From: Tissierellia bacterium
Lineage (GTDB): Bacteria > Bacillota > Clostridia > Tissierellales > Tepidimicrobiaceae
Direction: 5' to 3'
Length of the DNA stretch: 64,000 nt
Assembly: GCA_012735215.1 (NCBI GenBank)
Contig: JAAYHX010000021.1
Location: 1-64,000 of the forward strand
The notes under the pieces were generated by a model. The model had not been told where the DNA came from, did not search any database, and saw only the letters and a program-made list of their open reading frames with translations. The position numbers and the translations under genes are program-made. Of this stretch, positions 16,357 through 24,620 are shown one piece after another. The number at the start of each line of letters is the position of its first letter. The first letter of the stretch is position 1.

Positions 16357-16441
16357 ATGTCTTGTTGAAACTCTAGGGAAGCATATCTATTTATAGTAAG
16401 GGCTTCCATCTTATTACAAGCACATATAAGAAATACATCCA

Positions 16442-16469
16442 TTGACTTATAAGCTTATGATGCTATACT
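16442..16469 (+). promoter_or_regulatory. sigma-A type promoter of pckA
   Basis: TTGACT (16442-16447), a 16-base spacer and TATACT (16464-16469), about 85 bases before the pckA start. Confidence 0.55.
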
Positions 16470-16554
16470 ATATTTTGTGTGGATTTATTTAGAAAAAATG
16501 GGGATTTTAATAAGAACACTAAGGATAAAAAACTAGAAACTAGGAGGTTAAATA

Positions 16555-18234
16555 ATGGCATCTATAACTCACTTTAAAAGGGACGAGATAAACAAGTCAA
16601 ACCCTATCTTTTCTCAAATACGTACAACTATTGAAACCGTATTCTATGGAAACAATGTGGTAAATATTAATTCCTTAAAGGAAGCTTATAAACTTGCTGA
16701 AAGCTCTCCAGGAACTATAGTTACTGATATGCCAGTACATAGACCTGAAGAGATTGGATTGGATAAGGATGCTAAGATTCTTTTGTTTAACGATGGTGCA
16801 GTAACTGGTAGGTGTGCAGCAGCCAGAAGAATTATAGGAGAAGAAGGAGTAGATACATCATATTACGCAGAAACCATAAGAGATGCTGCTAATAAGACTA
16901 GGTACAGAAAAATGTATCATGCTCAGGCCTATGTTGGTTTACATGAGGACTTTATGGTTAAAGCCCATCTATTAATACCAGAAGGTCATGAAAACATATT
17001 ATACAATTGGCTATTGAACTTCCAATATTTGAATGAAACATATGTAAGCATGTATGAAAAGTCTAGAACCTTCAAAAGTGAAGGAGATATCTATATATTC
17101 TCAGATCCAGATTGGGAAAGCGAGGCTCACCCACTAGGACTGGCTATATTTGATCCTGAACACAACTGTGCTTGCATCCTTGGCATGAAGTACTTTGGTG
17201 AACATAAGAAGGGAACTCTGACATTGGCTTGGGGAATTGCCAATAGAAATGGATTTGCTTCCTGCCATGGAGGACTAAAAAGATACAATTTAGATGGTAA
17301 TCACAAATATACGGTAAGTGTATTTGGTCTTTCAGGCTCAGGAAAATCAACAATTACCCATGAAAAACATGATGGCAAATACGACATTTCCATACTACAT
17401 GATGATGCCTATGTTATTTCAACGGAAGATGGATCGTCTGTTGCATTAGAACCATCCTATTTTGATAAGACTCAAGACTATCCTCTTAATTCAGAGGCCA
17501 ACAAGTATCTCATCACTGTGCAAAACTGTGGAGCTACTCTGGATGAAGACGGAAAATGCGTAATAGTAACGGAGGATTTAAGAAATGGCAATGGTAGGGC
17601 AATAAAGTCAAGATTATGGACTGACAATAGAGTTAATAAGATCGATGAACCAGTAGATGCCATTGTATGGCTTATGAAAGACCCAGCTATACCTCCTGTG
17701 TTGAAGATAAAGGACCCAGTGCTAGCTGCAGTTATGGGAGCAACCCTAGCTACTAAGAGAACTACTGCTGAAAGACTGGCCAAGGGTGTTGATAAGGATG
17801 CATTAGTAATCGAACCTTATGCAAATCCATTTAGAACATATCCATTAGGAGATGACTATAGTAAATTTAAGAAATTGTTTGAAGAGAGAAAAGTGGATTG
17901 CTATATATTCAATACTGGTTTCTATTTGGATAAGAAAGTTCCAAAGGGAGCAACCTTAAGTGCTCTAGAACTTATAGTAGAAGGAAAAGCTGAGTTCAAA
18001 CCTTGGGGCAGTTTTACAGATATTGAATACCTTCCAATAGAAGGATTCTATAGAGATATGGATGAAGAGTATAAGGATATGTTAAATAATAGCATTGACT
18101 ATAGGATAAATTTCTTGGAAAATGTGAAGAAAGCTAAAGGTGGAAGAGATAAGCTTCCAGAAGAAGCTTTAGAAGCTTTATATAGGATGAAAGATGAGTT
18201 AAATAATGAAGTTGAAGAAAGGGTAGCTTTATAA
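16555..18234 (+). CDS. pckA: phosphoenolpyruvate carboxykinase (ATP-type family)
   Basis: The enzyme interconverts oxaloacetate + ATP and phosphoenolpyruvate + CO2 + ADP in the cytosol. The 559-residue protein has the P-loop GLSGSGKST (about 259-267), a lysine- and glycine-rich GMKYFGEHKKG metal/substrate loop (about 218-228), and the LHDDAY Walker B-like segment after it. The motifs differ slightly from E. coli PckA (GLSGTGKTT, Y-A-G-E), matching a divergent clostridial branch rather than the 540-residue enterobacterial type. ATG 16555 follows AGGAGG. In an amino-acid fermenter this may run towards oxaloacetate with energy gain, or serve gluconeogenesis; the sequence does not decide. Confidence 0.9.
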   Translation: MASITHFKRDEINKSNPIFSQIRTTIETVFYGNNVVNINSLKEAYKLAESSPGTIVTDMPVHRPEEIGLDKDAKILLFNDGAVTGRCAAARRIIGEEGVDTSYYAETIRDAANKTRYRKMYHAQAYVGLHEDFMVKAHLLIPEGHENILYNWLLNFQYLNETYVSMYEKSRTFKSEGDIYIFSDPDWESEAHPLGLAIFDPEHNCACILGMKYFGEHKKGTLTLAWGIANRNGFASCHGGLKRYNLDGNHKYTVSVFGLSGSGKSTITHEKHDGKYDISILHDDAYVISTEDGSSVALEPSYFDKTQDYPLNSEANKYLITVQNCGATLDEDGKCVIVTEDLRNGNGRAIKSRLWTDNRVNKIDEPVDAIVWLMKDPAIPPVLKIKDPVLAAVMGATLATKRTTAERLAKGVDKDALVIEPYANPFRTYPLGDDYSKFKKLFEERKVDCYIFNTGFYLDKKVPKGATLSALELIVEGKAEFKPWGSFTDIEYLPIEGFYRDMDEEYKDMLNNSIDYRINFLENVKKAKGGRDKLPEEALEALYRMKDELNNEVEERVAL

Positions 18235-18250
18235 GCTACCCTTATTATTT
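18221..18250 (+). terminator. terminator overlapping the pckA stop codon
   Basis: A 9-bp stem (18221-18229 with 18233-18241) with a TAT loop, followed by TTATTATTT. Confidence 0.75.
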
Positions 18251-18253
18251 AGC

Positions 18254-19195
18254 TTAATATCCTCTTCTTAAATCTATAATATTTAATAATTCTTCATTAT
18301 TTTTATATCTTTTAAGGTTTTCATAGGTTATATTGTATCTTCGCTTGAATATCATTTCTGAAGCCCATGAGTTATGGGGGCTTATATATACATTGTCCAT
18401 TTCCCAAAGGGGGCTGTCTTCTGGTAAGGGTTCTTTTTCAAAAACATCTAAGGCCGCTTTTCTTATTTTTCCAGATTTTAAGCTGTCTATTAGGGCCTTT
18501 TCATCTATAATGCTGCCCCTAGCAATATTGATTATATAGGTTCCATCCCTCATACTTTCAAATATGTCCCTGTTTACCAGATGGTGGGTTTCTTCCGTAT
18601 AAGGTGTTGTTATTACTACTATGTGGCAATCCTTAATAACTTCTTTGATTCTGTTTATACTATAGCATTTATGGAAGTGTTCAACTTGTCTACCGCTAGT
18701 ATTTATGCCAATTATGTTTACACCAAAGCCTTGAAACCTTTTTGCTGCCTCTTGGGCTATGGACCCAGTCCCTATGAAGCATACGGTTTTTCCATATAGC
18801 TCCAATAGGCGGGAATTAGTCTTCCAAAGCTTCTTTTTTTGGTTTTCAAAGAATTCCTTGCTGTTTTTGAACATTTCCAAGGCCTTTAATACTATCCATT
18901 CTCCTATGGGGATGCTATATCCTCCACGGTTATTGGTCAATATTATGTTTCTTTTTAAGATTTCTTCTTTTGGTACTTGGTTTACTCCAGCACTTAGAAG
19001 CTGAATCCACTTAAGATTAGGCAGCAGGCTTATATCAATTTTGTTAAATGGATTGAAGCATACTAATATATCTGTGTCTTCTATTTCATGAGAAAAGCTT
19101 ATGTCATCTTCATCCTTGAATATCACATCATATCCTAAACTTCTAAGGCTCTCAATCTCTTCCTCTAAGAATTTAACGGTTAATAATACTTTCAA
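18254..19195 (-). CDS. D-2-hydroxyacid dehydrogenase family protein
   Basis: The NAD-dependent dehydrogenase of 313 residues has the Rossmann motif G-x-G-x2-A (GTGSIAQEAAKRF, about 141-153) and the catalytic Arg in NIARGSIID (about 223-231). The Glu region is KEPLPEDSPLWE and the catalytic His is in ISPHNSW near 275. The family covers phosphoglycerate, lactate and hydroxypyruvate dehydrogenases; sequence alone does not fix the substrate. TTG 19195 is supported by GAGGAGGT upstream. It sits 54 bases downstream of the arginase gene in the same direction, and they are probably co-transcribed. Confidence 0.88.
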   Translation of the reverse strand: MKVLLTVKFLEEEIESLRSLGYDVIFKDEDDISFSHEIEDTDILVCFNPFNKIDISLLPNLKWIQLLSAGVNQVPKEEILKRNIILTNNRGGYSIPIGEWIVLKALEMFKNSKEFFENQKKKLWKTNSRLLELYGKTVCFIGTGSIAQEAAKRFQGFGVNIIGINTSGRQVEHFHKCYSINRIKEVIKDCHIVVITTPYTEETHHLVNRDIFESMRDGTYIINIARGSIIDEKALIDSLKSGKIRKAALDVFEKEPLPEDSPLWEMDNVYISPHNSWASEMIFKRRYNITYENLKRYKNNEELLNIIDLRRGY

Positions 19196-19249
19196 GGGCC
19201 TACCTCCTCTTTAGTTGATATCTTCTATACATTTACTTATCTATACATA

Positions 19250-20146
19250 TTAGAGGTATTCAAAAATCCAATCAATAAGCTCTATACATAGATCGGCTGT
19301 GACATCGTCTCTATCTAAATGAGGATTTAGCTCTACAAAGTCCATAGATTTAACTAATTTTGTTTCAATAAAGGATTTTAAAAGTGTCTTTGTTTCTTCT
19401 ATAGTAAAACCTCCATCAACGGGAGTTCCTGTTCCTGGTACTATCTTTTTGTCCAACATGTCTATATCAAAGCTTAAATGAATGGCATCTACCTTTGAGG
19501 CCTTTATCTTTGCTACTATGTCATCTATGACAGCCTCTAACCCTCGTTCATTGATTTTTTCCATAGTAATTAAATTTAGATTTATTCGGTCAGCTAGTTC
19601 AATTTCCCCTTGGTCCAAATCCCTAGCTCCCACTATAAAGGTATTTTCAGGCTTTACCTTTGGTCCATTAAAGTATATATTGACTAGGGAAGGTTCTCCA
19701 TAGCCTAAAGCTGCCCCTAGGGGCATTCCATGAGGATTCCCAGATGGGCTTGTATCATCTGTATTAATATCACCATGGGCGTCAATCCAGATTACTGCTA
19801 GGTTATTGAAGTATTTGCTGGAGCCAGAAATGCTGCCTAAACCTAGGGAATGATCTCCTCCAAAAATAAATGGGAAGCTATCAGCCTTTAAGGAGCTATA
19901 TACTAGGTGGGCAAGATTGGTATTCATTTCAACTATTTCCTTTAGATATTTTATCTTTTTATGATGAGCATATTTATTATTTTCCAACACATTGGGTATG
20001 TAAAGGTTTCCTAAATCAAACACATTTTTACCATGTTTTCTTACTACATCTATGATGCCTTTTTGTCTCAACTTTTCAGGTCCATATTGGACCCCTTCTC
20101 TATCAGCGCCGTATTTAACTGGTACTCCGATTAAACTAACATTCAT
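19250..20146 (-). CDS. rocF: arginase family protein (probable arginase)
   Basis: Arginase hydrolyses L-arginine to ornithine and urea with a binuclear Mn centre. Visible ligands are GGDHS (His/Asp; about 95-99), DAHGDIN (about 122-128) and SFDIDMLD (about 225-232). GTGTPVDGG and the C-terminal 'SMDFVELNPHLDRDD' (arginase Glu in VELNP) follow. The length of 298 is normal. It starts MNVSLIGVPVKYGADREGVQYGPEKLR, as in Bacillus RocF. The ATG follows AAGGAGGTC. No urease genes are nearby, so urea is probably excreted. Agmatinase or formimidoglutamase are less likely given the N terminus. Confidence 0.9.
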   Translation of the reverse strand: MNVSLIGVPVKYGADREGVQYGPEKLRQKGIIDVVRKHGKNVFDLGNLYIPNVLENNKYAHHKKIKYLKEIVEMNTNLAHLVYSSLKADSFPFIFGGDHSLGLGSISGSSKYFNNLAVIWIDAHGDINTDDTSPSGNPHGMPLGAALGYGEPSLVNIYFNGPKVKPENTFIVGARDLDQGEIELADRINLNLITMEKINERGLEAVIDDIVAKIKASKVDAIHLSFDIDMLDKKIVPGTGTPVDGGFTIEETKTLLKSFIETKLVKSMDFVELNPHLDRDDVTADLCIELIDWIFEYL

Positions 20147-20310
20147 AGGAAAGACCTCCTTATAATGTTGTAGAAAGACTCATGATTATATTATACACTA
20201 ATCTATGTAATGTCTAACAATCTTTATTTTTATTACAAGGGCAAAAATGTTTAAATAAAAGTTAAATATATGATACTATTATTGTGAGGAAAAAATAGGG
20301 GGTGTTTAAT

Positions 20311-20826
20311 GTGAAGGCATTACTTGTAATAGATATGCTCAATGACTTCATCCTCAAGGATGGTGCCTTGTACTCAGGAAGTAGAGCTGAGGAAATAGTA
20401 GATTTTATAAATGATAGGATAAAAGAGTTCAGGCAAAATATCTACCCTATAATATTCATATGTGATAATCACGAAGAGGACGATAGCGAATTTAACATGT
20501 TTCCACCCCATTGCATAGCTGGGGAGGAAGGAAGCAATATAGTTGATAGTATTGATTATAGACAAGGGGACAAGATCATTAAAAAGAGAAGATACAGTGG
20601 CTTCTTTGGAACAGAGTTAGACCTATATTTAAGGGAGAAAAAGGTGGAGGAATTATATCTGGTAGGGGTATGTACTAATATTTGTGTACTCTATACGGCA
20701 GCTGATGCAAGAAATATTGGCTATACTGTTAATATATACGAGGCAGGGGTTGCTTCTTTTGATGAGGAAGCCCATAGATTTGCTTTAAAGGAAGCAAAGA
20801 ATACATTAGGATGTAATATCATATAA
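20311..20826 (+). CDS. isochorismatase-family cysteine hydrolase
   Basis: The 171-residue hydrolase has the catalytic triad pattern: Asp in VIDMLNDF (about 7-10), Lys in IIKKRRYSGFFGT (about 90) and the nucleophile Cys in GVCTNICVLYTA (about 121-125). Nicotinamidases and N-carbamoylsarcosine-type amidases belong here, and the 'DGALY' and 'HCIAGEEGS' segments fit nicotinamidase-like members. GTG 20311 is preferred to GTG 20302 because AGGGGGTG lies seven bases upstream of it. It is followed after 10 bases by RNase H. Confidence 0.85.
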   Translation: MKALLVIDMLNDFILKDGALYSGSRAEEIVDFINDRIKEFRQNIYPIIFICDNHEEDDSEFNMFPPHCIAGEEGSNIVDSIDYRQGDKIIKKRRYSGFFGTELDLYLREKKVEELYLVGVCTNICVLYTAADARNIGYTVNIYEAGVASFDEEAHRFALKEAKNTLGCNII

Positions 20827-20836
20827 GGAGTGGACT

Positions 20837-21451
20837 ATGGCAGAATATTATTATGCAGTTAAAGTAGGTAGAAAAGTAGGAATATACAATACTTGGAGCG
20901 AGTGCGAAGCTCAAGTAAAAGGTTATTCAGGAGCAGTATATAAAAAGTTTACCACCCATAAAGAAGCCCTAAAGTTCATAGGAGAAGAAAGGGAGCCGGT
21001 TGCAGATGTAAACATATCTAGTTTGAAGGATAGAGAGATGGTTGCCTATGTAGACGGCAGCTTTGATCAGGATAGTGGCTACTATAGCTATGGAGTCATT
21101 ATCTTTACTGAAGATGGGAAATACGAGATTTCCCATAAGGAGAAGGACGAAGACATGAAGGATATGAGAAATGTAGCCGGTGAAATAAGAGGGGCTATGG
21201 TAGCCATGGAGGAAGCCTTAAAAAGGGGAAAGAATATCCTTTATCTTTACTACGACTATATGGGTATAGAGAAATGGGCTAGTGGTGAGTGGAAAACCAA
21301 CAAATACGGGACTAAAATGTATAAGGAGTATTATGATTCTATTAGAGATAGGCTGCAAGTAGTCTTTAAAAAGGTTACAGCCCACTCAGGAAATGAATAC
21401 AATGAGAAAGCAGATAGTCTAGCTAAAAAGGCTCTTGGTAAGTATATTTGA
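20837..21451 (+). CDS. rnhA: ribonuclease H with N-terminal viroplasmin (RNA/hybrid-binding) domain
   Basis: The 204-residue enzyme has a caulimovirus-type hybrid-binding domain at about 1-45 (YYYAVKVGRKVGIYNTWSECE, then VKGYSGAVYKKF) and an RNase H1 domain from about 70. The catalytic residues are Asp in VAYVDGSFD (about 74), Glu in VAGEIRGAM (about 115), Asp in YYDYMGIEKW (about 137) and a C-terminal Asp in NEKADSLAK. It removes RNA from RNA-DNA hybrids. The ATG follows AAGGAGTGG. It is in an operon with the upstream cysteine hydrolase. Confidence 0.92.
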   Translation: MAEYYYAVKVGRKVGIYNTWSECEAQVKGYSGAVYKKFTTHKEALKFIGEEREPVADVNISSLKDREMVAYVDGSFDQDSGYYSYGVIIFTEDGKYEISHKEKDEDMKDMRNVAGEIRGAMVAMEEALKRGKNILYLYYDYMGIEKWASGEWKTNKYGTKMYKEYYDSIRDRLQVVFKKVTAHSGNEYNEKADSLAKKALGKYI

Positions 21452-21468
21452 GAAGGTAAGATTTTTTG

Positions 21469-22389
21469 CTAATAATTAGTAATAAGTACCTCGGTTGTAT
21501 TTAAGGTTTTTTTCTTAATTTGGTAGTTGGAATTTCCATAATTATAATCTAAATAGTTTATCCTATAGTTTTTTGCCCAATTTTTTAAAATAGTGTTTTC
21601 TTTACCTTTATGATCTAGAACATTTGATAGTGCAAATTTAACGCCTTTTTCATCAAGTCCATCAAGGAGCCTTAATAGATCAACTTCTTCTTTTTTAGTC
21701 CATCCATTTTGTTCATTGTAGGTGGCTGTTGAAATTAAATAAGGGGGATCAGCATATAAAAAGTCCCCTTTAGCTAGTTCTATTTTTGCTTCTCTAAAGT
21801 CAGCATTTATAAATTCAATATTCTTTTCCTTTATTCTATTCATGAACTTTTCTAGATTGCTTTTGACTTTATCATTAAAGTCCCTTTTGCCAACAGGAAT
21901 ATTGTAATGCCCCTTCTTGTTAAACCGTATCTGATTATTAAAGCCATATACGTTTAAAAGATAAAAGACAAGATCATAGTAGGGGTTATCTTCTGGCCGG
22001 CTATTATAATCCCTTCGAAGTCTTAAATACTGTTCCTTATTATAGGCAGCAAGTCCGGCACTAGATTCACACTTGTACTTGATATAGCCATACTTACTGG
22101 TTTCCGATAGGCTGTATTCAGTAATAATTCTGTTAATTATATTTAATACTTCACCAAAATCATACTGTTTTAAGGTGTTAAAAAGACGAATAACCTCTTT
22201 CTGCTTATCTATACCACATATTGCTCCTCTAGCCTCAACATTTACTGCAACATTTGCTCCACCACAGAATAAATCTATAAAATTATGGATATTTTTGGGA
22301 AAAAGAGGAATAATTTGTTTAAGTAATTTGTACTTTCCTCCCGTATAGTTCAAGCAAGATTTAAGGTAATTGGTTTCTGTTTGTAGCAA
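21469..22389 (-). CDS. D12-class DNA adenine-N6 methyltransferase
   Basis: The alpha-group (Dam-like) DNA methyltransferase of 306 residues has an N-terminal SAM loop of the NYTGGKYKLL type (14-23), the motif I region FIDLFCGGANV (37-47) and catalytic DPPY at 214-217. The target-recognition region between them determines sequence specificity, which I cannot deduce. TTG 22389 is supported by AGGTGATA upstream. It follows a second D12 methyltransferase with only six bases between stop and start, so they are one operon. No restriction endonuclease is present on either side. The pair resembles the two modification enzymes of type IIS systems. Confidence 0.9.
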   Translation of the reverse strand: MLQTETNYLKSCLNYTGGKYKLLKQIIPLFPKNIHNFIDLFCGGANVAVNVEARGAICGIDKQKEVIRLFNTLKQYDFGEVLNIINRIITEYSLSETSKYGYIKYKCESSAGLAAYNKEQYLRLRRDYNSRPEDNPYYDLVFYLLNVYGFNNQIRFNKKGHYNIPVGKRDFNDKVKSNLEKFMNRIKEKNIEFINADFREAKIELAKGDFLYADPPYLISTATYNEQNGWTKKEEVDLLRLLDGLDEKGVKFALSNVLDHKGKENTILKNWAKNYRINYLDYNYGNSNYQIKKKTLNTTEVLITNY

Positions 22390-22395
22390 TATTTA

Positions 22396-23493
22396 TCACC
22401 TATCCACTGTACAAAGATATAGTATTTCTTTATGATCATCAATACTAGTTTTACCAGCAGTAAAAGGCTGAAAATCCTTCTCAAATATTTTTACCGGACC
22501 TCTTGTTTCTAGTATTTCGACTATTTCTTCAGAGGAGATTTTTGCATTGGATCGGCCAACTCCTTTTTGAGCCATGTTATTATATGATACTAGAATATAT
22601 TTTCCATTAATATTTGATATTAAATCTTTAAAGGCGCTTGTTGCCTTCATGGTACAATAAGGGCTTTTAATATGGCTTCTATCCACCATCTTCTTTGCAA
22701 CACCAACTAATTCTGGCTTCTTCCATTCAGCTATATTTTCTAATAAATGATATGCATCCCCATATTGTCTAGAGTTGTATGGAGTATCTATATAAAACAG
22801 ATCAGCCCTTATAGTCCTGACTAACTCATTTGCATCTTCCCTATAAATCTCATTTCCCTCATTTAACTCGTCATTTAACTCAGGGACTAATAATCTTAAC
22901 TCATTTAGTGTATCTAATTTTCTTCTATAGGCATCATAATGGCCTACAGTATTAGCCACCTTGTCCATTGCATAAATCAGAGAAGTGATTAAAAGAGCCT
23001 TTTCCCTATTGCTCAGTTCATTAGACATCTTTTCTATTTCTTCTCTAATAAATCCTATCTTTCTTGCGTTATGCTTAGTAAAATAAGTACCTCCAAAATT
23101 AATAGAGACATAATTTTCACCTATAGGATTGCACTCATTAAATTCCCCAATTAGTTTTTCGATTTTTCCTATGTTGATTTCTTCTTTGCCAAACCAAGTT
23201 AAGTATGCTAGGTAATTTGAATATAAAATGTCGTTTACAATGACATTTTTTCCTTCTTTGTTAAACCTATCAGCAACTACGCCTGTTCCCCCAAAGATAT
23301 CCGCTACTGAAGAAACTTGGGGACAGTTTTCTCTAACAACATTACTAATGAAATCTAACAACTTATACTTGCTTCCCAGATACCTTCTATTATTTATTTT
23401 TAATTTTTCTTCCTTCATTGGCAGCAAAATTTGTTCACATTCTCTTTGTTTTACAGTATTATCTACTTCTTTTGTATGTTGTCCTATCAACAT
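22396..23493 (-). CDS. D12-class DNA adenine-N6 methyltransferase, second of pair
   Basis: The 365-residue alpha-group methyltransferase has the lead motif NRRYLGSKYKLLDFI (35-49), SAM motif I ADIFGGTGVVA (64-74) and catalytic DTPYNSRQYG (236-245). The DTPYNSRQY form is typical of D12 enzymes related to FokI/NlaIII-type modification methylases rather than Dam. The first 33 residues precede the conserved fold; ATG 23493 has GGAGAG nine bases upstream, and ATG at residue 26 has no site. It probably methylates a different strand or sequence from its partner. Confidence 0.88.
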   Translation of the reverse strand: MLIGQHTKEVDNTVKQRECEQILLPMKEEKLKINNRRYLGSKYKLLDFISNVVRENCPQVSSVADIFGGTGVVADRFNKEGKNVIVNDILYSNYLAYLTWFGKEEINIGKIEKLIGEFNECNPIGENYVSINFGGTYFTKHNARKIGFIREEIEKMSNELSNREKALLITSLIYAMDKVANTVGHYDAYRRKLDTLNELRLLVPELNDELNEGNEIYREDANELVRTIRADLFYIDTPYNSRQYGDAYHLLENIAEWKKPELVGVAKKMVDRSHIKSPYCTMKATSAFKDLISNINGKYILVSYNNMAQKGVGRSNAKISSEEIVEILETRGPVKIFEKDFQPFTAGKTSIDDHKEILYLCTVDR

Positions 23494-23537
23494 TCTTCAG
23501 TCTCTCCAATCCTTCTTTGGTTAGATAGAATTGTACT

Positions 23538-23963
23538 TTATATTTTTTCAAATTCCACATTGTTTGATTCTAATAATTCTACTGCATAGTCGTCAACCCT
23601 GTAGTCGTTTCTGTAGTATATTTTTTTTATACCCGCTTGGATAAGGGCTTTTGTACAGTTGAGACAGGGGAAATGAGTAACGTATACCCTGCAGCCTTTA
23701 ACAGATATACCTTCCCTAGCACAATATATTAGGGCATTGATTTCTGCGTGAATTGTTGCTATACAATGACCATCCCTCATTACATGTCCCACATCATTAC
23801 AGTGAGGATTTCCTGAAATGGAACCATTGTATCCGGTAGATACGATTCTATTGTCATCATTGACAATAAGACAGCCTACCTCTGCCCTATCACAGGTAGA
23901 ACGGGTAGCTACTATCTCTGCTATTTCCATAAAGTATTCATTCCAAGATTTTCTTTTCTCCAT
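23538..23963 (-). CDS. comEB: deoxycytidylate (dCMP) deaminase family protein
   Basis: The zinc-dependent deaminase of 141 residues has the zinc/catalytic motif HAEIN (H-A-E) and the second ligand motif PCLNC (P-C-x2-C), plus an early Cys in STCDRAEVGC as in ComEB-type dCMP deaminases. It converts dCMP to dUMP for thymidylate synthesis. The ATG follows AAGGAGAAGG. The nearest gene upstream is divergent. It lies just upstream of, and in the same direction as, the methyltransferase pair (44-base gap). Confidence 0.92.
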   Translation of the reverse strand: MEKRKSWNEYFMEIAEIVATRSTCDRAEVGCLIVNDDNRIVSTGYNGSISGNPHCNDVGHVMRDGHCIATIHAEINALIYCAREGISVKGCRVYVTHFPCLNCTKALIQAGIKKIYYRNDYRVDDYAVELLESNNVEFEKI

Positions 23964-24025
23964 AATCCTTCTCCTTTTTCATTAATAATTATATCTTATC
24001 ATATCATATTTAAATTACTCACATG

Positions 24026-24055
24026 TTGTTGTGGATATATTGATTTTTGTATAAT
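24026..24055 (+). promoter_or_regulatory. sigma-A type promoter of the LURP-one gene
   Basis: TTGTTG (24026-24031), an 18-base spacer and TATAAT (24050-24055), about 40 bases before the ATG. Confidence 0.5.
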
Positions 24056-24096
24056 ATAATTATACTAATGATAACTATATAGGGAAAGGTGAAATC

Positions 24097-24591
24097 ATGA
24101 GATATATAATGAGAGAAAAAATATTTTCCTTGGCTGATAAATTCTATATTAAGGATGAAATGGACAGCCCTAGATACTATGTGGAAGCAAAGCTATTTTC
24201 CATTGGAGACAAGCTTAGGATGTATGACTTAGAGGGAACGGAATTAATGTATATAGAGCAGAAGCTGTTTAAGTTTTTACCTGAATTCAACATCTTTAGA
24301 AATGGAAAACAAGTAGCAAGAGTTAAGAAGGAATTTACCTTTTTTAAGCCAAAGTTCAATATAGAGAGTGTTTATGGAGACTTCACCATAGAAGGGGATA
24401 TTTTTGCCTATAATTTTGAAATACTGAAAAATGGAAGGCCTGTTGCCTTTGTAAATAAAAAGTGGTTTAGTTTTTCAGATACTTATAGTGTTGAAATAGT
24501 TGATCAGGAAGATCATCCTTTTATACTAGCTCTAGTAATAGTCTTGGATCAGGTTCTTCATGACAACAAGAATAACAGTAATAATGGTTAA
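24097..24591 (+). CDS. LURP-one-related (tubby-like fold) protein
   Basis: The 164-residue protein has the repeated beta-strand pattern of LURP-one-related proteins: 'REKIFSLADKFYIKDE', 'YVEAKLFSIGDKLRMYDLEGTELMYIEQKLFKFLPEFNIF', then 'EGDIFAYNFEILKNGRPVAFVNKKWFSFSDTYSVEI'. The fold is like the tubby C-terminal and phospholipid scramblase domains; bacterial function is unknown. The ATG follows AAAGGTGAAATC. It directly precedes the sigma-54 activator gene by 29 bases and shares its promoter. Confidence 0.85.
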   Translation: MRYIMREKIFSLADKFYIKDEMDSPRYYVEAKLFSIGDKLRMYDLEGTELMYIEQKLFKFLPEFNIFRNGKQVARVKKEFTFFKPKFNIESVYGDFTIEGDIFAYNFEILKNGRPVAFVNKKWFSFSDTYSVEIVDQEDHPFILALVIVLDQVLHDNKNNSNNG

Positions 24592-24620
24592 ATCTATCCT
24601 TGTGTAAAGGATGTGGTAAT

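Noticed and set aside
16244-16554. tRNA-Ala as an integration site of a mobile element.
   Set aside because: No integrase, no repeat of the tRNA 3' end, and the downstream genes are ordinary metabolism.
21469-23493. The methyltransferase pair as part of a defence island.
   Set aside because: No endonuclease, helicase, toxin or other defence genes are adjacent, so only the methylases can be supported.
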